Part shown: positions 36,430 through 46,103 of the stretch, in pieces | How the letters are laid out: every line of letters begins with the position of its first letter | Numbering within the stretch: position 1 is the stretch's first letter | Origin: Hyphococcus luteus | GTDB lineage: Bacteria; Pseudomonadota; Alphaproteobacteria; Caulobacterales; Parvularculaceae | Length of the DNA: 64,000 nucleotides | NCBI RefSeq assembly: GCF_002943565.1 | Contig: NZ_PJCH01000015.1 | Span: forward strand, 496,001 to 560,000 | Direction: 5' to 3' | The notes under the pieces: generated by a model | Databases searched by the model: none | What the model saw: only the letters and a program-made list of their open reading frames with translations | What the model was told of the DNA's origin: nothing | Program-made: the position numbers and the translations under genes

Positions 36430-37353
36430 TCAACATGCGTTGCTGTAGATTCGCGCGGCGTTGTCGTGAAGGAACTTCACCGCCTCTTCTTCGGTCAGAA
36501 AGTCCGCAGCCTTGCGCGCCATTTCCGTTTTTTCCTTGTATGACCACAGCATGCTCTGGCCGATATCCGACCCCCAGACCAGCCGGTCGGGTCCAAAACC
36601 ATCGACCAAACGTCGAACGATATGCGCTGGCCTGATTTTCTCTGCGGCAAGGCGCTCGATATTGATTTCCGTGAACTTGAAGTAAACGTTGGGAACATCT
36701 TCGAATATCTTAATCGTTTCGTTAATGCCGAAATCGGGCGGCGGAGGCATGATAACCTCTTCGCCGTCTTCCTCCGCATAGCCAACCTCAACCTGGGTCA
36801 TGCCGTAAGGCATGCCGCCATGATCGATAATGATGGGAAGGTCGGGGAATTGCTTCGCAATGATTTTCAGGAGCGGCAAGTTGTAGGAGAGATGCTTTTG
36901 ATAAAAGATGATCGTCATCGGCGTGCCGAGATCGGCGCAGGCTTTCCAGATTTCCATGGCGGCCGGCGAACTCATCCACGCAGTGTCCCACAACCAGGGG
37001 CGCGCCGCCGCCATGCGAAAGCCGCACACGCTGTCATTTTTCACCATATGGCGGTATTTGGCCGGCGTTTCCGGGTCCTGCGCATCCAGGATCACCACCG
37101 GATGCAGGCGGCCCGGAAATTTCGCCGCTGAGTCGATGATGTAGCTGTTGTCAAAACCATAGACATGACCGCGCTGAACGAGACAAGCCCGTTCGACATT
37201 ATGCGAATCCATCATCTCAATCAGCGATTCGACCGTCACCGTATAGTTAGGCCTGTCTGGCGTCGGCAAACCCGGCGTCAGCGCCCTTGCCGGATATTTA
37301 TCCCAGTCATCGGAAATCAGATGCGCATGCGTATCAAACAAAGAAGCGACCAT
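36430..37353 (-). CDS. Amidohydrolase (amidohydrolase_2 type), cytoplasmic
   Basis: A 307-residue TIM-barrel hydrolase or decarboxylase: D7-T-H9-A-H11 near the N-terminus, IIIDHGGMPYG, and LVWGSDIGQS with the catalytic Asp. No signal peptide. I choose ATG 37353 (AAGGG at good spacing) over ATG 37371. A distant relative of the genes at 32418 and 57258, so three of this family act in the cluster, possibly on successive intermediates. Confidence 0.88.
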   Translation of the reverse strand: MVASLFDTHAHLISDDWDKYPARALTPGLPTPDRPNYTVTVESLIEMMDSHNVERACLVQRGHVYGFDNSYIIDSAAKFPGRLHPVVILDAQDPETPAKYRHMVKNDSVCGFRMAAARPWLWDTAWMSSPAAMEIWKACADLGTPMTIIFYQKHLSYNLPLLKIIAKQFPDLPIIIDHGGMPYGMTQVEVGYAEEDGEEVIMPPPPDFGINETIKIFEDVPNVYFKFTEINIERLAAEKIRPAHIVRRLVDGFGPDRLVWGSDIGQSMLWSYKEKTEMARKAADFLTEEEAVKFLHDNAARIYSNAC

Positions 37354-37922
37354 CACCGCGCCCTTTCGCATATTCTTGTTTTTTCATACTCACTCTTGTC
37401 CGCCACGCCTGTCTGTCGGGCTTTTGCATGATTTTCAGATGCGTACTGATTAGGTATGGGTACGCCTTTTGATCATTGAGCAGCCCTGATTGATCATTGA
37501 GCAGCCCTGAGGCCCCGCACGCCTGCTTGAAAAATACGTCATCCCAGACCGGACCAAGCAGCGAAAATTTCGTGCTCGACCCGGCTGGGGCGACGGCCGG
37601 CCATGTCCAGGGAGGACCCGGGCCGGCAAAAATCAAAGTCTTTCCCACACGTCAGCACGTGCATCTGCTCAGCGCGCGCTTGGCGAATCCGTTTTACAGA
37701 TTGCGAAGAATCTCATGAAAATAATGTCTATCTTCACCTCCCCTTGCTCGATTTCTTTTAGGTTTTTACAAAGCCTATTCAGGAGCGTTTTTGAGGTCTT
37801 GCCTGAAACGGAGCCACAACTTGCCGCAATGACGGTCGCGCCCATTCAGCATCCGCCGTCTCGGCTCAACCGTCATTCTGGTTGTTTTGAAATTAGACGC
37901 CTTAACGCAATCGCGCTTTTGG
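37354..37922. other. Gene-free spacer between amidohydrolase and SDR genes
   Basis: About 570 bases without a convincing gene. It holds the tandem 21-bp repeat at 37469-37510 and a degenerate GTCATCCC-type sequence around 37538-37580 resembling a worn dispersed repeat. No promoter motif stands out. Confidence 0.5.
37469..37510. repeat. Perfect tandem duplication of a 21-bp unit
   Basis: TTGATCATTGAGCAGCCCTGA occurs twice head to tail (37469-37489 and 37490-37510). Each copy contains the dyad TGATCA. Only two copies, so not a satellite. Confidence 0.9.
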
Positions 37923-38702
37923 TTAGAGGGCCGCGATATAGCCGCCGTCGAGCGGAATCGTCGATCCATTGACATAGGCGCCGGCCCGCGATGCGAGAAA
38001 GACCACCAGTCCTTCGACGTCTTCCGGCTCGCCCGGCCGCCCGAGCGGCACATAAGTCTCGATACTCTTTTTCACTGCATCCAAGCTCGTATCGGTGAGT
38101 CGCGAGGGGAAAGGCCCCGGCGCGATGGCGTTCACCGTGATGCGGCTTGAACCGAGCCGTTTCGTCAGCGCGCGGGTCAAGTGATGGATCGCCGCCTTTG
38201 ACGCGCCATAGGGGAACGCATCCCAATTCGGAATATGCAACCCGCCAATAGACCCGAGATTGATCACGCGCGCCGGATCGCTCGCGCTGGCCGCTTTTTC
38301 CAGAAGCGGCAGGAGTTTTTGCACCAGGAAAAACGGCGCCCGCAGATTGACGTTCATCACCATGTCCCAGTCGGCCACCGAGACGTCAGGCAGCGGAGCG
38401 GCCTCGCCCGCGCCGGCGTTATTGATCAGAATATGGAGCGCAGTCTCGCGTTCGGCGAGCGCTTCGGCGAGATGCCGGGGCCCGTCCTCGCCCGCAAGGT
38501 CGGCGCCCAGACCGATGCAGCCGCCGTTTTCCTCGGCCGAGAGCGTTTCGGCGAGTTCCGCCGTCGCTTTTTCATCGCGCCCGGTAATGTAAGTTTTGAC
38601 GCCGCGGCGTGTCAGCCCGCGAGCGATCATCAGGCCAATGCCGCTGGTTCCGCCCGTGACGAGGGCGATCTTGCCGTCAATGGAAAAAAGCGGGTCGGTC
38701 AT
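37923..38702 (-). CDS. Short-chain dehydrogenase/reductase
   Basis: A 259-residue classical SDR: cofactor motif TGGTSGIG, NNAG, catalytic Ser in NLGSIGG, Y-x3-K in YGASK, and PG motif IAPGPF. Cytoplasmic NAD(P)-dependent oxidoreductase; substrate unknown. ATG 38702 follows GAAAGGAA; a longer reading to 38765 is unsupported. Monocistronic on the minus strand, divergent from the Fe-ADH. Confidence 0.9.
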   Translation of the reverse strand: MTDPLFSIDGKIALVTGGTSGIGLMIARGLTRRGVKTYITGRDEKATAELAETLSAEENGGCIGLGADLAGEDGPRHLAEALAERETALHILINNAGAGEAAPLPDVSVADWDMVMNVNLRAPFFLVQKLLPLLEKAASASDPARVINLGSIGGLHIPNWDAFPYGASKAAIHHLTRALTKRLGSSRITVNAIAPGPFPSRLTDTSLDAVKKSIETYVPLGRPGEPEDVEGLVVFLASRAGAYVNGSTIPLDGGYIAAL

Positions 38703-38913
38703 GGCGCTTCCTTTCGTCTCAAGGCGATATTCTTGAAAGACCTCTAAGGGGGCGGGAAGCCGCATGGCAAGCGGGATCCGGAGGTCTCTGCAAAAATAGC
38801 CGATTGCTCAAATCCTGGCGCCGAAAGGATCAAACCCAAGCCTGGAAAGTATCATAAAGTGCGGCAAACAGTATTTAAGAACCGGGCCCTCCCCCGGGCC
38901 GGAGTAACGGCGC

Positions 38914-40074
38914 ATGACGCAGCCGAACGAACGTCTTCTCACGCTTTTCAACGTCGGAACCCTGACCTTCGGAAGCGGGGCGGCAAAATGCTGCGCCGAA
39001 GATCTGATGGACCGCGGGGTGAAGCATGTGTTCATCGTGACGACGCCGCCGACAAGGTCTCTTTGCGATCCGCTGCTCGCTGTCATCGATAAACGCGGCG
39101 GCGCGGCGAAGATCTGGGACAATCTCAAAGGCGAGCCGACCCTAGATGAATTCGCCGAAGCGCTCGAAAAAGCACGGGATTTCAGTGCGGACGCCGTCAT
39201 CGGCCTCGGGGGCGGCAGCAGCATGGATGTCGCCAAGCTTGTCGCCGCGCTCTATGATGGCGCGCAGACCATCGACGAGGTGATCGGCGTCGATTTCCTC
39301 AAAGGCCGGTCCTTGCCGCTCGCCTGCATCCCGACGACCGCCGGCACCGGCAGCGAAGTGACGCCCATCGCCATTCTCGCCGACGAGGCGGAAGACCTCA
39401 AAAAAGGCGCCGTCAGCCGCCATCTCGTCCCGGACGCCGCCTATCTCGACCCGTTAATGACTGTGAGCATGCCCCCCGCCGTGACCGCGGCGACGGGATT
39501 CGACGCCCTCACACACTGCATCGAGGCTTATACGAACAAATTCGCTCATCCGATTGCGGATATTTACGCGCTGGCCGGCGTCAGGCTGATCGCGGATAAT
39601 CTGGAGCGCGCCTGCAAACAGGGCGACGACTTGGCTGCCCGTGAGGCGATGCTGCTCGCAAGCCTTTATGGCGGCATGTGCCTGGGACCGGTCAACACCG
39701 CCGCCGTGCATGCGCTCGCCTATCCCTTGGGCGGCGAATTTCATATCGAGCATGGCGTCGCCAACGCCCTTCTTCTGCCGCATGTCCTGGAGTTTAATCT
39801 CGAAGCTGAACCGGCGCGTTATGCAGCCATCGCCCGCGCTCTCGGCGCAAGCGATGCAGGCGACGATGTTACAACCGCTAGGCGAGGCGTGGAGAAAATC
39901 ATCGACCTTGCAGAATGCTGTAATATTGAACAGCGCCTGTCTTCTTTCGGAATCAGCGCAGAAGCCATCCCGCGCATGGCCGAAGCCGCAATGACAGTCA
40001 CGCGCCTTCTCGAACGCAATCCGCGCATCGTCACTGAGCGGGACGCGGTTGGAATTTACAAAGCCGCCCTTTGA
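38914..40074 (+). CDS. Iron-type alcohol dehydrogenase / maleylacetate-reductase family
   Basis: A 386-residue group III dehydrogenase: nucleotide motif GLGGGSSMDVAK, TTAGTGSE, and metal-site region GFDALTHCIEAYTN with the later AVHALAYPLGGEFHIEHG holding further His ligands. The family covers Fe-alcohol dehydrogenases and maleylacetate reductases. The full metal-ligand set suggests the alcohol-dehydrogenase branch, but this is not certain. GGAG precedes ATG 38914. Followed by the AraC gene and then the aldehyde dehydrogenase/BKACE operon. Confidence 0.88.
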   Translation: MTQPNERLLTLFNVGTLTFGSGAAKCCAEDLMDRGVKHVFIVTTPPTRSLCDPLLAVIDKRGGAAKIWDNLKGEPTLDEFAEALEKARDFSADAVIGLGGGSSMDVAKLVAALYDGAQTIDEVIGVDFLKGRSLPLACIPTTAGTGSEVTPIAILADEAEDLKKGAVSRHLVPDAAYLDPLMTVSMPPAVTAATGFDALTHCIEAYTNKFAHPIADIYALAGVRLIADNLERACKQGDDLAAREAMLLASLYGGMCLGPVNTAAVHALAYPLGGEFHIEHGVANALLLPHVLEFNLEAEPARYAAIARALGASDAGDDVTTARRGVEKIIDLAECCNIEQRLSSFGISAEAIPRMAEAAMTVTRLLERNPRIVTERDAVGIYKAAL

Positions 40075-40308
40075 ACCAAAGGTTCAAAGCGAGCGCGGTT
40101 AGCGTTAACGCTGCACGGCCTGTCCGCATTTTGCGTCGACAGGAAAAGAGGCGATTGTTCGCAAATTTCAGCGTTCTTTTCACCCATCCGCATGCCCGCT
40201 TCGCTCAGCTTGACGCCGCTCAAGGTCGGTGCAAAAGTCTGTTATTGGTGGTAAAAAGCCGCTTATGACACCGGCGTCCATAAGCCGGGCCGAGTGGGAG
40301 GAGTGCAG

Positions 40309-41265
40309 ATGGAGAAGTTCAGCACGATCGGCTTGCCGACAAACGGCCGGACCGCAGCTTGGAATGCTCTCTACGCGACAAGGATGAGTCAAGTCGAATT
40401 CACGCCGGCCGATAAACAAGGCTTTGGCGCCGAACTCAGCATTGGAACGCTTGGCCCCGTTAAACTCGCAAAACTTACCATGGATCGTTATTGCGTAGAA
40501 CGCAGCAAGGATCACATCAACGATAACAGGCCGCGAATTTATTCACTCCTCCTGCAGGCAAAAGGCAGCAGCACCATTCACCATTGCGGACATGAGTCGA
40601 ATCTCGACGCCGGCGATTTCGTTCTCGTCGACACCGGCCTCCCGCATTTCTTCGACACGAAAGATTTCTCCGTCACCATTATGGTGCGCGTCCTGCCCTC
40701 GCTGCTTCGCGAATATCTTCCGACACCAGAGCAATTCAGCGGCCTGCGCCTCGGCCACGCCGTCGGTCTCGCCGGCACGCTCGGGGCGATGGTGGCGTCG
40801 CTGAGCGAGGGCGTCGGCAGAGGGATCAGCCGCGATCATGAAGAACGCGTCGCGCGTCATTTGCTTGAGATGATTTCCATGTCGTACACGGCCGGATTCG
40901 ACATTTCCGGAGAGTCCGCCATTTTGTGGCGGCGGCGCAATGACGTCATCTCCTTCATCGAGGACAATCTGCGCGATCCCGAACTCTCTTCCGCGTCGAT
41001 TGCGCAGAGTCTCAATCTTTCGCCGCGTTATCTCCGGGCGGTGTTTTCCGTGTCGGGTGAAAAAATTTCGGCTTTCATCCTGCGCCGGCGCCTCGAGGAA
41101 TGCGCCCGCCAGATGAAAAACCCCGCCTGGAACGGTCATACGCTGACCGAGATCGCCTTTTCCTGGGGGTTTAACAGCGCCGCGCATTTCACACGCTGTT
41201 TCCGCGACAAGTTCGGCATGGCGCCGCGGGAGTATCGCAGCGCCTTCACCGGCGCGCATAACTGA
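40309..41265 (+). CDS. AraC-family transcriptional regulator
   Basis: A 318-residue regulator with an N-terminal ligand-binding half of the AraC-binding-2 type (SKDHINDNRPRIYSLLLQ; DAGDFVLVDTG). The C-terminal AraC HTH pair contains SPRYLRAVF, SAFILRRRLEECARQM and FSWGFNSAAHFTRCFR. Closely related to the regulator at 56171-57127. ATG 40309 follows GGAGG; a GTG at 40294 is less likely. Positioned to control the plus-strand operon just downstream. Confidence 0.92.
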   Translation: MEKFSTIGLPTNGRTAAWNALYATRMSQVEFTPADKQGFGAELSIGTLGPVKLAKLTMDRYCVERSKDHINDNRPRIYSLLLQAKGSSTIHHCGHESNLDAGDFVLVDTGLPHFFDTKDFSVTIMVRVLPSLLREYLPTPEQFSGLRLGHAVGLAGTLGAMVASLSEGVGRGISRDHEERVARHLLEMISMSYTAGFDISGESAILWRRRNDVISFIEDNLRDPELSSASIAQSLNLSPRYLRAVFSVSGEKISAFILRRRLEECARQMKNPAWNGHTLTEIAFSWGFNSAAHFTRCFRDKFGMAPREYRSAFTGAHN

Positions 41266-41377
41266 TCGGGACCGCTCCGCTCAAGTCTTTTTTCCCCTCC
41301 GAACAAGACGCCGGGGGAAGACATCGCGATGCTTCACCGCGGCCTGTGCCGCGGAATAATAATGAAGGAGCGCGGCG

Positions 41378-41842
41378 GTGTATCAGGATGACGTCCTCAA
41401 GCTGAATGCAGAACTTTCCTTACTTCTGGCGGAGTACTGGCACGAAATCGACACGAACGGAGGACGCAACGCCTCTGACTACTACACCGACGACGCCGAG
41501 TTTCATGGCCAGTTCGCATCTTATTACGGCAAGGCGAAAATTCAGGAATTTTACGACTGGCGCGTGAAACAAGGCCCGCGCCTTTCGGTTCATTCTTTCA
41601 CCAATTTCCGCGCCCGCTTCACCGGGCCCGACACGGCGGAAGCGACGAACTTTCTTTTTCTCTATGCCGAGAATGGCGAGAAAGTGCTGCCGACGCAGCC
41701 GCCGACAACCATCTCGCTTGCGACCGACCGTTTCAAACGCGCCGAAGACGGACGCTGGCTTTGCACCTATCGCCGCTTTGAGCACTGGTATGAAGGAGGC
41801 ACGCCGGTGACCAACCCCAATCTGGACGACGACAATGGCTGA
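41378..41842 (+). CDS. SnoaL/NTF2-like protein (single domain)
   Basis: A 154-residue alpha+beta-barrel protein. LLAEYWHEIDTNGGRNASDYYTDDAEF gives the helical start and DGRWLCTYRRFEHWYEGG the closing strands. The family contains isomerases, hydroxylase partners and ring-hydroxylating small-subunit-like proteins, often without cofactors. GTG start at 41378 with AAGGAG seven bases ahead. Overlaps the aldehyde dehydrogenase by 8 bp. A possible small version of the triple-domain lipoproteins elsewhere in the cluster. Confidence 0.82.
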   Translation: MYQDDVLKLNAELSLLLAEYWHEIDTNGGRNASDYYTDDAEFHGQFASYYGKAKIQEFYDWRVKQGPRLSVHSFTNFRARFTGPDTAEATNFLFLYAENGEKVLPTQPPTTISLATDRFKRAEDGRWLCTYRRFEHWYEGGTPVTNPNLDDDNG

Positions 41843-43325
41843 TGCTGGGGCGAATGCTGAAAACGGCGCGCTCGCGCGCGGCGCGCTTTCCCGCGCCGAC
41901 CTGATCCGCGACAAAGCCTATATCGACGGGAAATGGCTCGAGGCCGATGGCGGCGCCTCTATCGACGTCGATGATCCGTTCACCGGCGAGATCATCGGGC
42001 GGGCGCCCTCCGTTTCCGAAGACCAGGCAAAGGCCGCGATCTCATCGGCGGAGAAAGCCTTTCCCGGATGGGCGAAAGAGCTGACCCGTCATCGCGGCGC
42101 GATCCTGAGGCGCTGGTTCGAGCTCGTCATGGACCATCAGGAAGATCTTGCGCGGCTGATCACGCTCGAAAACGGCAAGCCGCTGAAGGAAGCGCGCGCC
42201 GAAGTCGCTTACGGCGCCGGCTTCATCGAGTTCTACGCCGACGAAGCGGGCCGCATTTTCGGAGAGACCATCCCCTCGCCCGTCGAGGGGCGCCGTCTCC
42301 TGCTGGAGCCCGAACCCATCGGCGTTTGCGCCGCCATCACGCCCTGGAACTTCCCCCTCGCCATGCTGACGCGCAAAGCCGCGCCGGCGCTCGCCGCGGG
42401 CTGCACCATGGTCGCCAAACCGGCGAGCCAAACGCCGCTTTCGGCTTACGCCCTCGCCGTCCTCGCAGAAGAGGCGGGACTGCCGCCGGGGGTTCTCAAT
42501 GTCGTCACCGGCAAGGCCGGCATGATCGGCGGTCTTCTGACCGCATCGTCGGCAGTGCGCAAAATCAGCTTCACCGGCTCCACCGAAATCGGCGCCAAGC
42601 TGATGGAAGCCTCGGCGCCCTCTATCAAGCGCCTGTCGCTGGAGCTCGGCGGCAACGCGCCGCTTTTGATCTTCGACGACGCCGACCTCGAGACAGCTGT
42701 CGAAACCGCGCTCGTGGCGAAATTCCGCAATAGCGGCCAGAGCTGCATCGCCGCCAACCGCATCTACGCCCAAAAGGGCATTTACGAAAAATTCCTCGCG
42801 GCGTTCGCGGCGCGGGTCGATGGGCTCGTCCTCGGCGACGGCTTTGATGAAAAATCCGATATCGGCCCGCTGATCGACGAGCCTGGCGTCGCCAAGGTGC
42901 GCGAGCATCTCGACGAAGCGGTCGAAGGCGGCGCGAAAGTCCTCGCCGGCGCCGGCGCATCCGATGGCCGCCTGATGCCGCCAACGCTTCTGCGCGACGT
43001 CGCGCCGGACGCGCTTTTGACGCGCGAGGAAACCTTTGGCCCCCTCGCCGGGGTCATTCCCTTCGAGACGGCGGAAGACGGCGTCCGGCTCGCCAATGAC
43101 ACGCCCTTCGGCCTCGCCGCTTATCTGTGTTCGGAAGACCCGGCGACCATCGCCCGGGTCGGCCGCGCCATTGAAAGCGGCATGGTGGGGATCAACACCG
43201 GGCTTATCTCCACCGCGGTCGTTCCCTTTGGCGGGGTTAAAATGTCCGGCCTCGGCCGCGAAGGCTCGTCGCACGGCCTCATGGAATATCTCAATCTCAA
43301 ATATCTCTGCCACGCCGGCCTTTAG
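41835..43325 (+). CDS. Aldehyde dehydrogenase, succinate-semialdehyde-dehydrogenase-like
   Basis: A 496-residue NAD(P)-dependent aldehyde dehydrogenase: ITPWNFPLAMLTRKAAPALA, cofactor loop SFTGSTEIGAKL, catalytic Glu in LELGGNAPL, catalytic Cys in NSGQSCIAANR, and ETFGPLAGV. Best match by motif is the GabD/SSADH group. It could oxidise the semialdehyde released by the HpcH/HpaI aldolase at 45215-45976. Middle gene of the plus-strand operon. Confidence 0.92.
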   Translation: MADAGANAENGALARGALSRADLIRDKAYIDGKWLEADGGASIDVDDPFTGEIIGRAPSVSEDQAKAAISSAEKAFPGWAKELTRHRGAILRRWFELVMDHQEDLARLITLENGKPLKEARAEVAYGAGFIEFYADEAGRIFGETIPSPVEGRRLLLEPEPIGVCAAITPWNFPLAMLTRKAAPALAAGCTMVAKPASQTPLSAYALAVLAEEAGLPPGVLNVVTGKAGMIGGLLTASSAVRKISFTGSTEIGAKLMEASAPSIKRLSLELGGNAPLLIFDDADLETAVETALVAKFRNSGQSCIAANRIYAQKGIYEKFLAAFAARVDGLVLGDGFDEKSDIGPLIDEPGVAKVREHLDEAVEGGAKVLAGAGASDGRLMPPTLLRDVAPDALLTREETFGPLAGVIPFETAEDGVRLANDTPFGLAAYLCSEDPATIARVGRAIESGMVGINTGLISTAVVPFGGVKMSGLGREGSSHGLMEYLNLKYLCHAGL

Positions 43326-43336
43326 GAAAGTCTGAT

Positions 43337-44272
43337 ATGCGCAAAAGCAAAAAGGTCATCATCACCTGCGCGCCGACGGGCTCAATCCACACGCCCTCCA
43401 TGTCGCCCTACCTGCCGGTGACGCCCGACGAGATCGCACAGGCCTCTGTCGAGGCGGCGGAGGCCGGTGCCGCGATCCTGCATCTTCACGCCCGCAATCC
43501 GGAAGACGGACGCCCGAGCCCCGCGGCGAAGGATTTCATGGCCTTCCTGCCGCGCATCAAGCAGGCGAGCGACGCGGTCATCAACATCTCCACCGGCGGC
43601 AGCGCCAACATGTCCCTCGATGACCGGCTCGAAGGGGCCCATGCGGCGCAGCCGGAAATCTGCTCGCTCAATATGGGCCCCCTCATTTTCGACTTCAGCG
43701 CCGCCGGCGCCAAGGTCGAGACCTGGGCGCATGAGTGGGAGCGCGACTATGTGGAAACCTCCAACGACCGCATCATGTATAATTCGAACAGCTTCATCGA
43801 ACGCATCATGCGCGAAGTCGGCGAGGCTTACGGCACCCGTTTCGAATTCGAATGCTACGATATCGGCCATCTCTACACCCTGGCGCATTTCGCCGACAAA
43901 GGCCTCATCAAACCGCCCTTTCTCATTCAGGGGATTTTCGGCATTCTCGGCGGCATCGGCGCGGACCCGCGCAATCTCTCCCACATGGTCACCATCGCCG
44001 ACAGCCTCTTCGGCGAGGACTATGTGTTTTCGGCCTTCGCGGCGGGGCGCGCCCAGATGACCTTCTGCAATCAGTCGGCGCTACTCGGCGGCAATGTCCG
44101 GGTCGGGCTCGAGGACAGCCTTTATATCGGACGCGGCGAGCTGGCGAAGAGCAACGCCGAACAAGTGCGCAAGGTGCGGACGATCATCGAAGAGCTGGGG
44201 CTTGAAATCGCAACGCCCGATGAGGCCCGCCAATTGCTGGACCTCAAGGGCGCAGATCGCACGGCGTTTTAG
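43337..44272 (+). CDS. BKACE-family beta-keto acid cleavage enzyme
   Basis: A 311-residue DUF849/BKACE protein. The family condenses a beta-keto acid with acetyl-CoA and cleaves it to acetoacetate plus a CoA ester, with a Zn ion. Signature pieces: ITCAPTGSIHTPSMSPYLPV, HLHAR (Zn-binding), INISTGGS, CSLNMG and GGNVRVGLEDSLY. Family members differ in substrate (dehydrocarnitine, 3-keto-5-aminohexanoate and others); this one cannot be assigned. Last gene of its operon; converges with the cupin gene 6 bp on. Confidence 0.92.
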   Translation: MRKSKKVIITCAPTGSIHTPSMSPYLPVTPDEIAQASVEAAEAGAAILHLHARNPEDGRPSPAAKDFMAFLPRIKQASDAVINISTGGSANMSLDDRLEGAHAAQPEICSLNMGPLIFDFSAAGAKVETWAHEWERDYVETSNDRIMYNSNSFIERIMREVGEAYGTRFEFECYDIGHLYTLAHFADKGLIKPPFLIQGIFGILGGIGADPRNLSHMVTIADSLFGEDYVFSAFAAGRAQMTFCNQSALLGGNVRVGLEDSLYIGRGELAKSNAEQVRKVRTIIEELGLEIATPDEARQLLDLKGADRTAF

Positions 44273-44278
44273 ACGAGC

Positions 44279-45196
44279 CTAGTCTTTGAGCTCCGGCGGC
44301 ATCGGATACTCCTCGGCGTTCAGCACCCAGCCTTCCATTTTCGAGAAATCCTCGCGCGGCGGCGAAAAGATGTCGATCAGGAGATTGACGCCCGGATCGA
44401 TCGCCGCCGAGGTGTGAATGGCTTTGGGCGGAATCACCGTCACCGACGGCGCGCCGCATTTTTCATGATCGTCATCGCGCCATTCGGCAATATTCGCCGT
44501 CCACGGCCAGCGCAAATGGTGTTCATATTCCCCGCCAATGACGAGCGAGCATTGCTCGAACTCGTCATGATGGTGCGGGGAGAGTTTCGACGGATCGCGC
44601 GGCCCGTTTTGCGGCGGGAACACATTCACCATGAAAGTCGTGCAGCGCCAGATCTTGCCGAAACGCCCTTCCTCATCGGGCACGTCGAGGCTGTAGCTGC
44701 GGATCTTGTAGCCTTCCGGCGGTTCGGGCCACGGCTTGAACGGCGGAATATGCGGATGCGGCTCGCGATAGCCGTCCGCATTCGCGGTTTTGTCCGCAAG
44801 GTCCTGAGACTGGCTCGTGAACAGGCGGATAACCTGCCCGCCGCCGGTCACCTCGATCGTACTGTCACCCGGCGGCACGATGGTGATGGTGAAGCCGTCA
44901 ATGTCCTTCGTCTCGCCGCCGGCGGTGACCCGCGCGCTGGTTTCCGCATCGGGCAAGATCAGGACATATTCGTCGGGCTGATTTTTGCGCTCGAAAACCG
45001 CGCCGGCCTCAGCTTCGGAAACCGCGACGATGGGGTTCTGGCCGCGCGCCATCCAGGTCTTCGCCTTGTCCGTCTCTTCCTGCGGAGCCATGTCGTAAAA
45101 CCGCGCATAGACGCCGGGGGAAAAGGGCTGGCCGCTCGCCGACGCAGGCGCGCCGCTAGTGGAAAGACGGGAACGGGGATCCGCGGACTGGCTCAT
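44279..45196 (-). CDS. Cupin-domain protein (two-domain)
   Basis: A 305-residue protein with two cupin halves. The C-terminal half has a complete metal motif: H-x-H-x3-E-x6-G in SPHHHDEFEQCSLVIGGEY and a second His in PPKAIHTS. The N-terminal half lacks an obvious metal motif. Candidates are a dioxygenase, isomerase or epimerase; none can be assigned. It follows the aldolase gene after 18 bp and is likely co-transcribed with it. Confidence 0.78.
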   Translation of the reverse strand: MSQSADPRSRLSTSGAPASASGQPFSPGVYARFYDMAPQEETDKAKTWMARGQNPIVAVSEAEAGAVFERKNQPDEYVLILPDAETSARVTAGGETKDIDGFTITIVPPGDSTIEVTGGGQVIRLFTSQSQDLADKTANADGYREPHPHIPPFKPWPEPPEGYKIRSYSLDVPDEEGRFGKIWRCTTFMVNVFPPQNGPRDPSKLSPHHHDEFEQCSLVIGGEYEHHLRWPWTANIAEWRDDDHEKCGAPSVTVIPPKAIHTSAAIDPGVNLLIDIFSPPREDFSKMEGWVLNAEEYPMPPELKD

Positions 45197-45214
45197 CTCA
45201 ACCTCGTTTCGTTA

Positions 45215-45976
45215 TTATGAACTGGACTTGCTTTGCGCGACCGCATCCGCGGCCGCCTTTGCGAAAAGGGTCGCGTCATTGCTCACCATGACGAGCGAAT
45301 AACCCATCTCGCGATAAATTCTGGCGTCTTCCGGCGTTGCAGCGGCGGCGCCGCACAGCTTGCCGGCTTTGCGCGCCGCATCGCAAACGCGCTGCGTCAA
45401 TTGACGGACCTCGGGATCGGAAGCCGGCTTGCCGCTGGAAAGATAGAGATCGCCATGGCCCACAAAAACGCCGTTGACGCCGGGAACCGCCAGATAATCC
45501 TCGACGGCGTTCAGCGTCTCCCAGTTTTCAAGCTGCACCATGCGCAAGCATTCTTCGTCGCCGCGCTTCAGATAATCCTCCATGGGCGCAAGCCCCCAAC
45601 GCCCGGCGCGCGACGTCGTCCCAAGACCGCGTTCGCCTTTGGGGCTGAACAGCATCTGGTTCGTCAGGCGCTCGGCGGTTTCGACGCTGGTCATGCGCGG
45701 CGCCAGAAGCCCGTCGGCGCCGGAATCGAGCAGGCGCTGAATGTCCGAGCCGTTATGATCGGGCAGACGCACGAGCGCGGCCATGCCCGAGGCCTGCGTT
45801 GCGAAAATGAACTGGTAGACCTGATCGAGGCTGTGCGGGGCGTGCTCCATGTCGATGACAAGGAAGTCGAAGCCCGCATGGCCCATCATTTCCACCGTAG
45901 CCAGGCTCGGGATTTTGAGCCATGTGCCAAGAAGGCTTCCGCCGCGTTCGGCGCAAAACTGGTGGAACTGTTTCAT
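45215..45976 (-). CDS. HpcH/HpaI-family class II aldolase
   Basis: A 253-residue metal-dependent pyruvate aldolase: FDFLVIDMEHAPHS (His and Glu of the active site), ADGLLAPRMTSVETA, VQLENWETLNAVEDYL (Glu ligand) and GVFVGHGDLY (Asp ligand). The family splits 4-hydroxy-2-oxoacids into pyruvate plus an aldehyde. HpaI itself gives succinate semialdehyde, which would suit the aldehyde dehydrogenase at 41835. First gene of a pair with the cupin. Confidence 0.9.
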   Translation of the reverse strand: MKQFHQFCAERGGSLLGTWLKIPSLATVEMMGHAGFDFLVIDMEHAPHSLDQVYQFIFATQASGMAALVRLPDHNGSDIQRLLDSGADGLLAPRMTSVETAERLTNQMLFSPKGERGLGTTSRAGRWGLAPMEDYLKRGDEECLRMVQLENWETLNAVEDYLAVPGVNGVFVGHGDLYLSSGKPASDPEVRQLTQRVCDAARKAGKLCGAAAATPEDARIYREMGYSLVMVSNDATLFAKAAADAVAQSKSSS

Positions 45977-46103
45977 GCTGATGACCTGTCCATAATCATA
46001 CCGGCCCGCCCGTCAGCGGAGCTTTATCGAACCGGATCAATCTCTTGACGCCTGCGGCAGGCAGGCCGTGAGCTCCGCCATACCACCGCGGCGCAGCAAG
46101 TTT

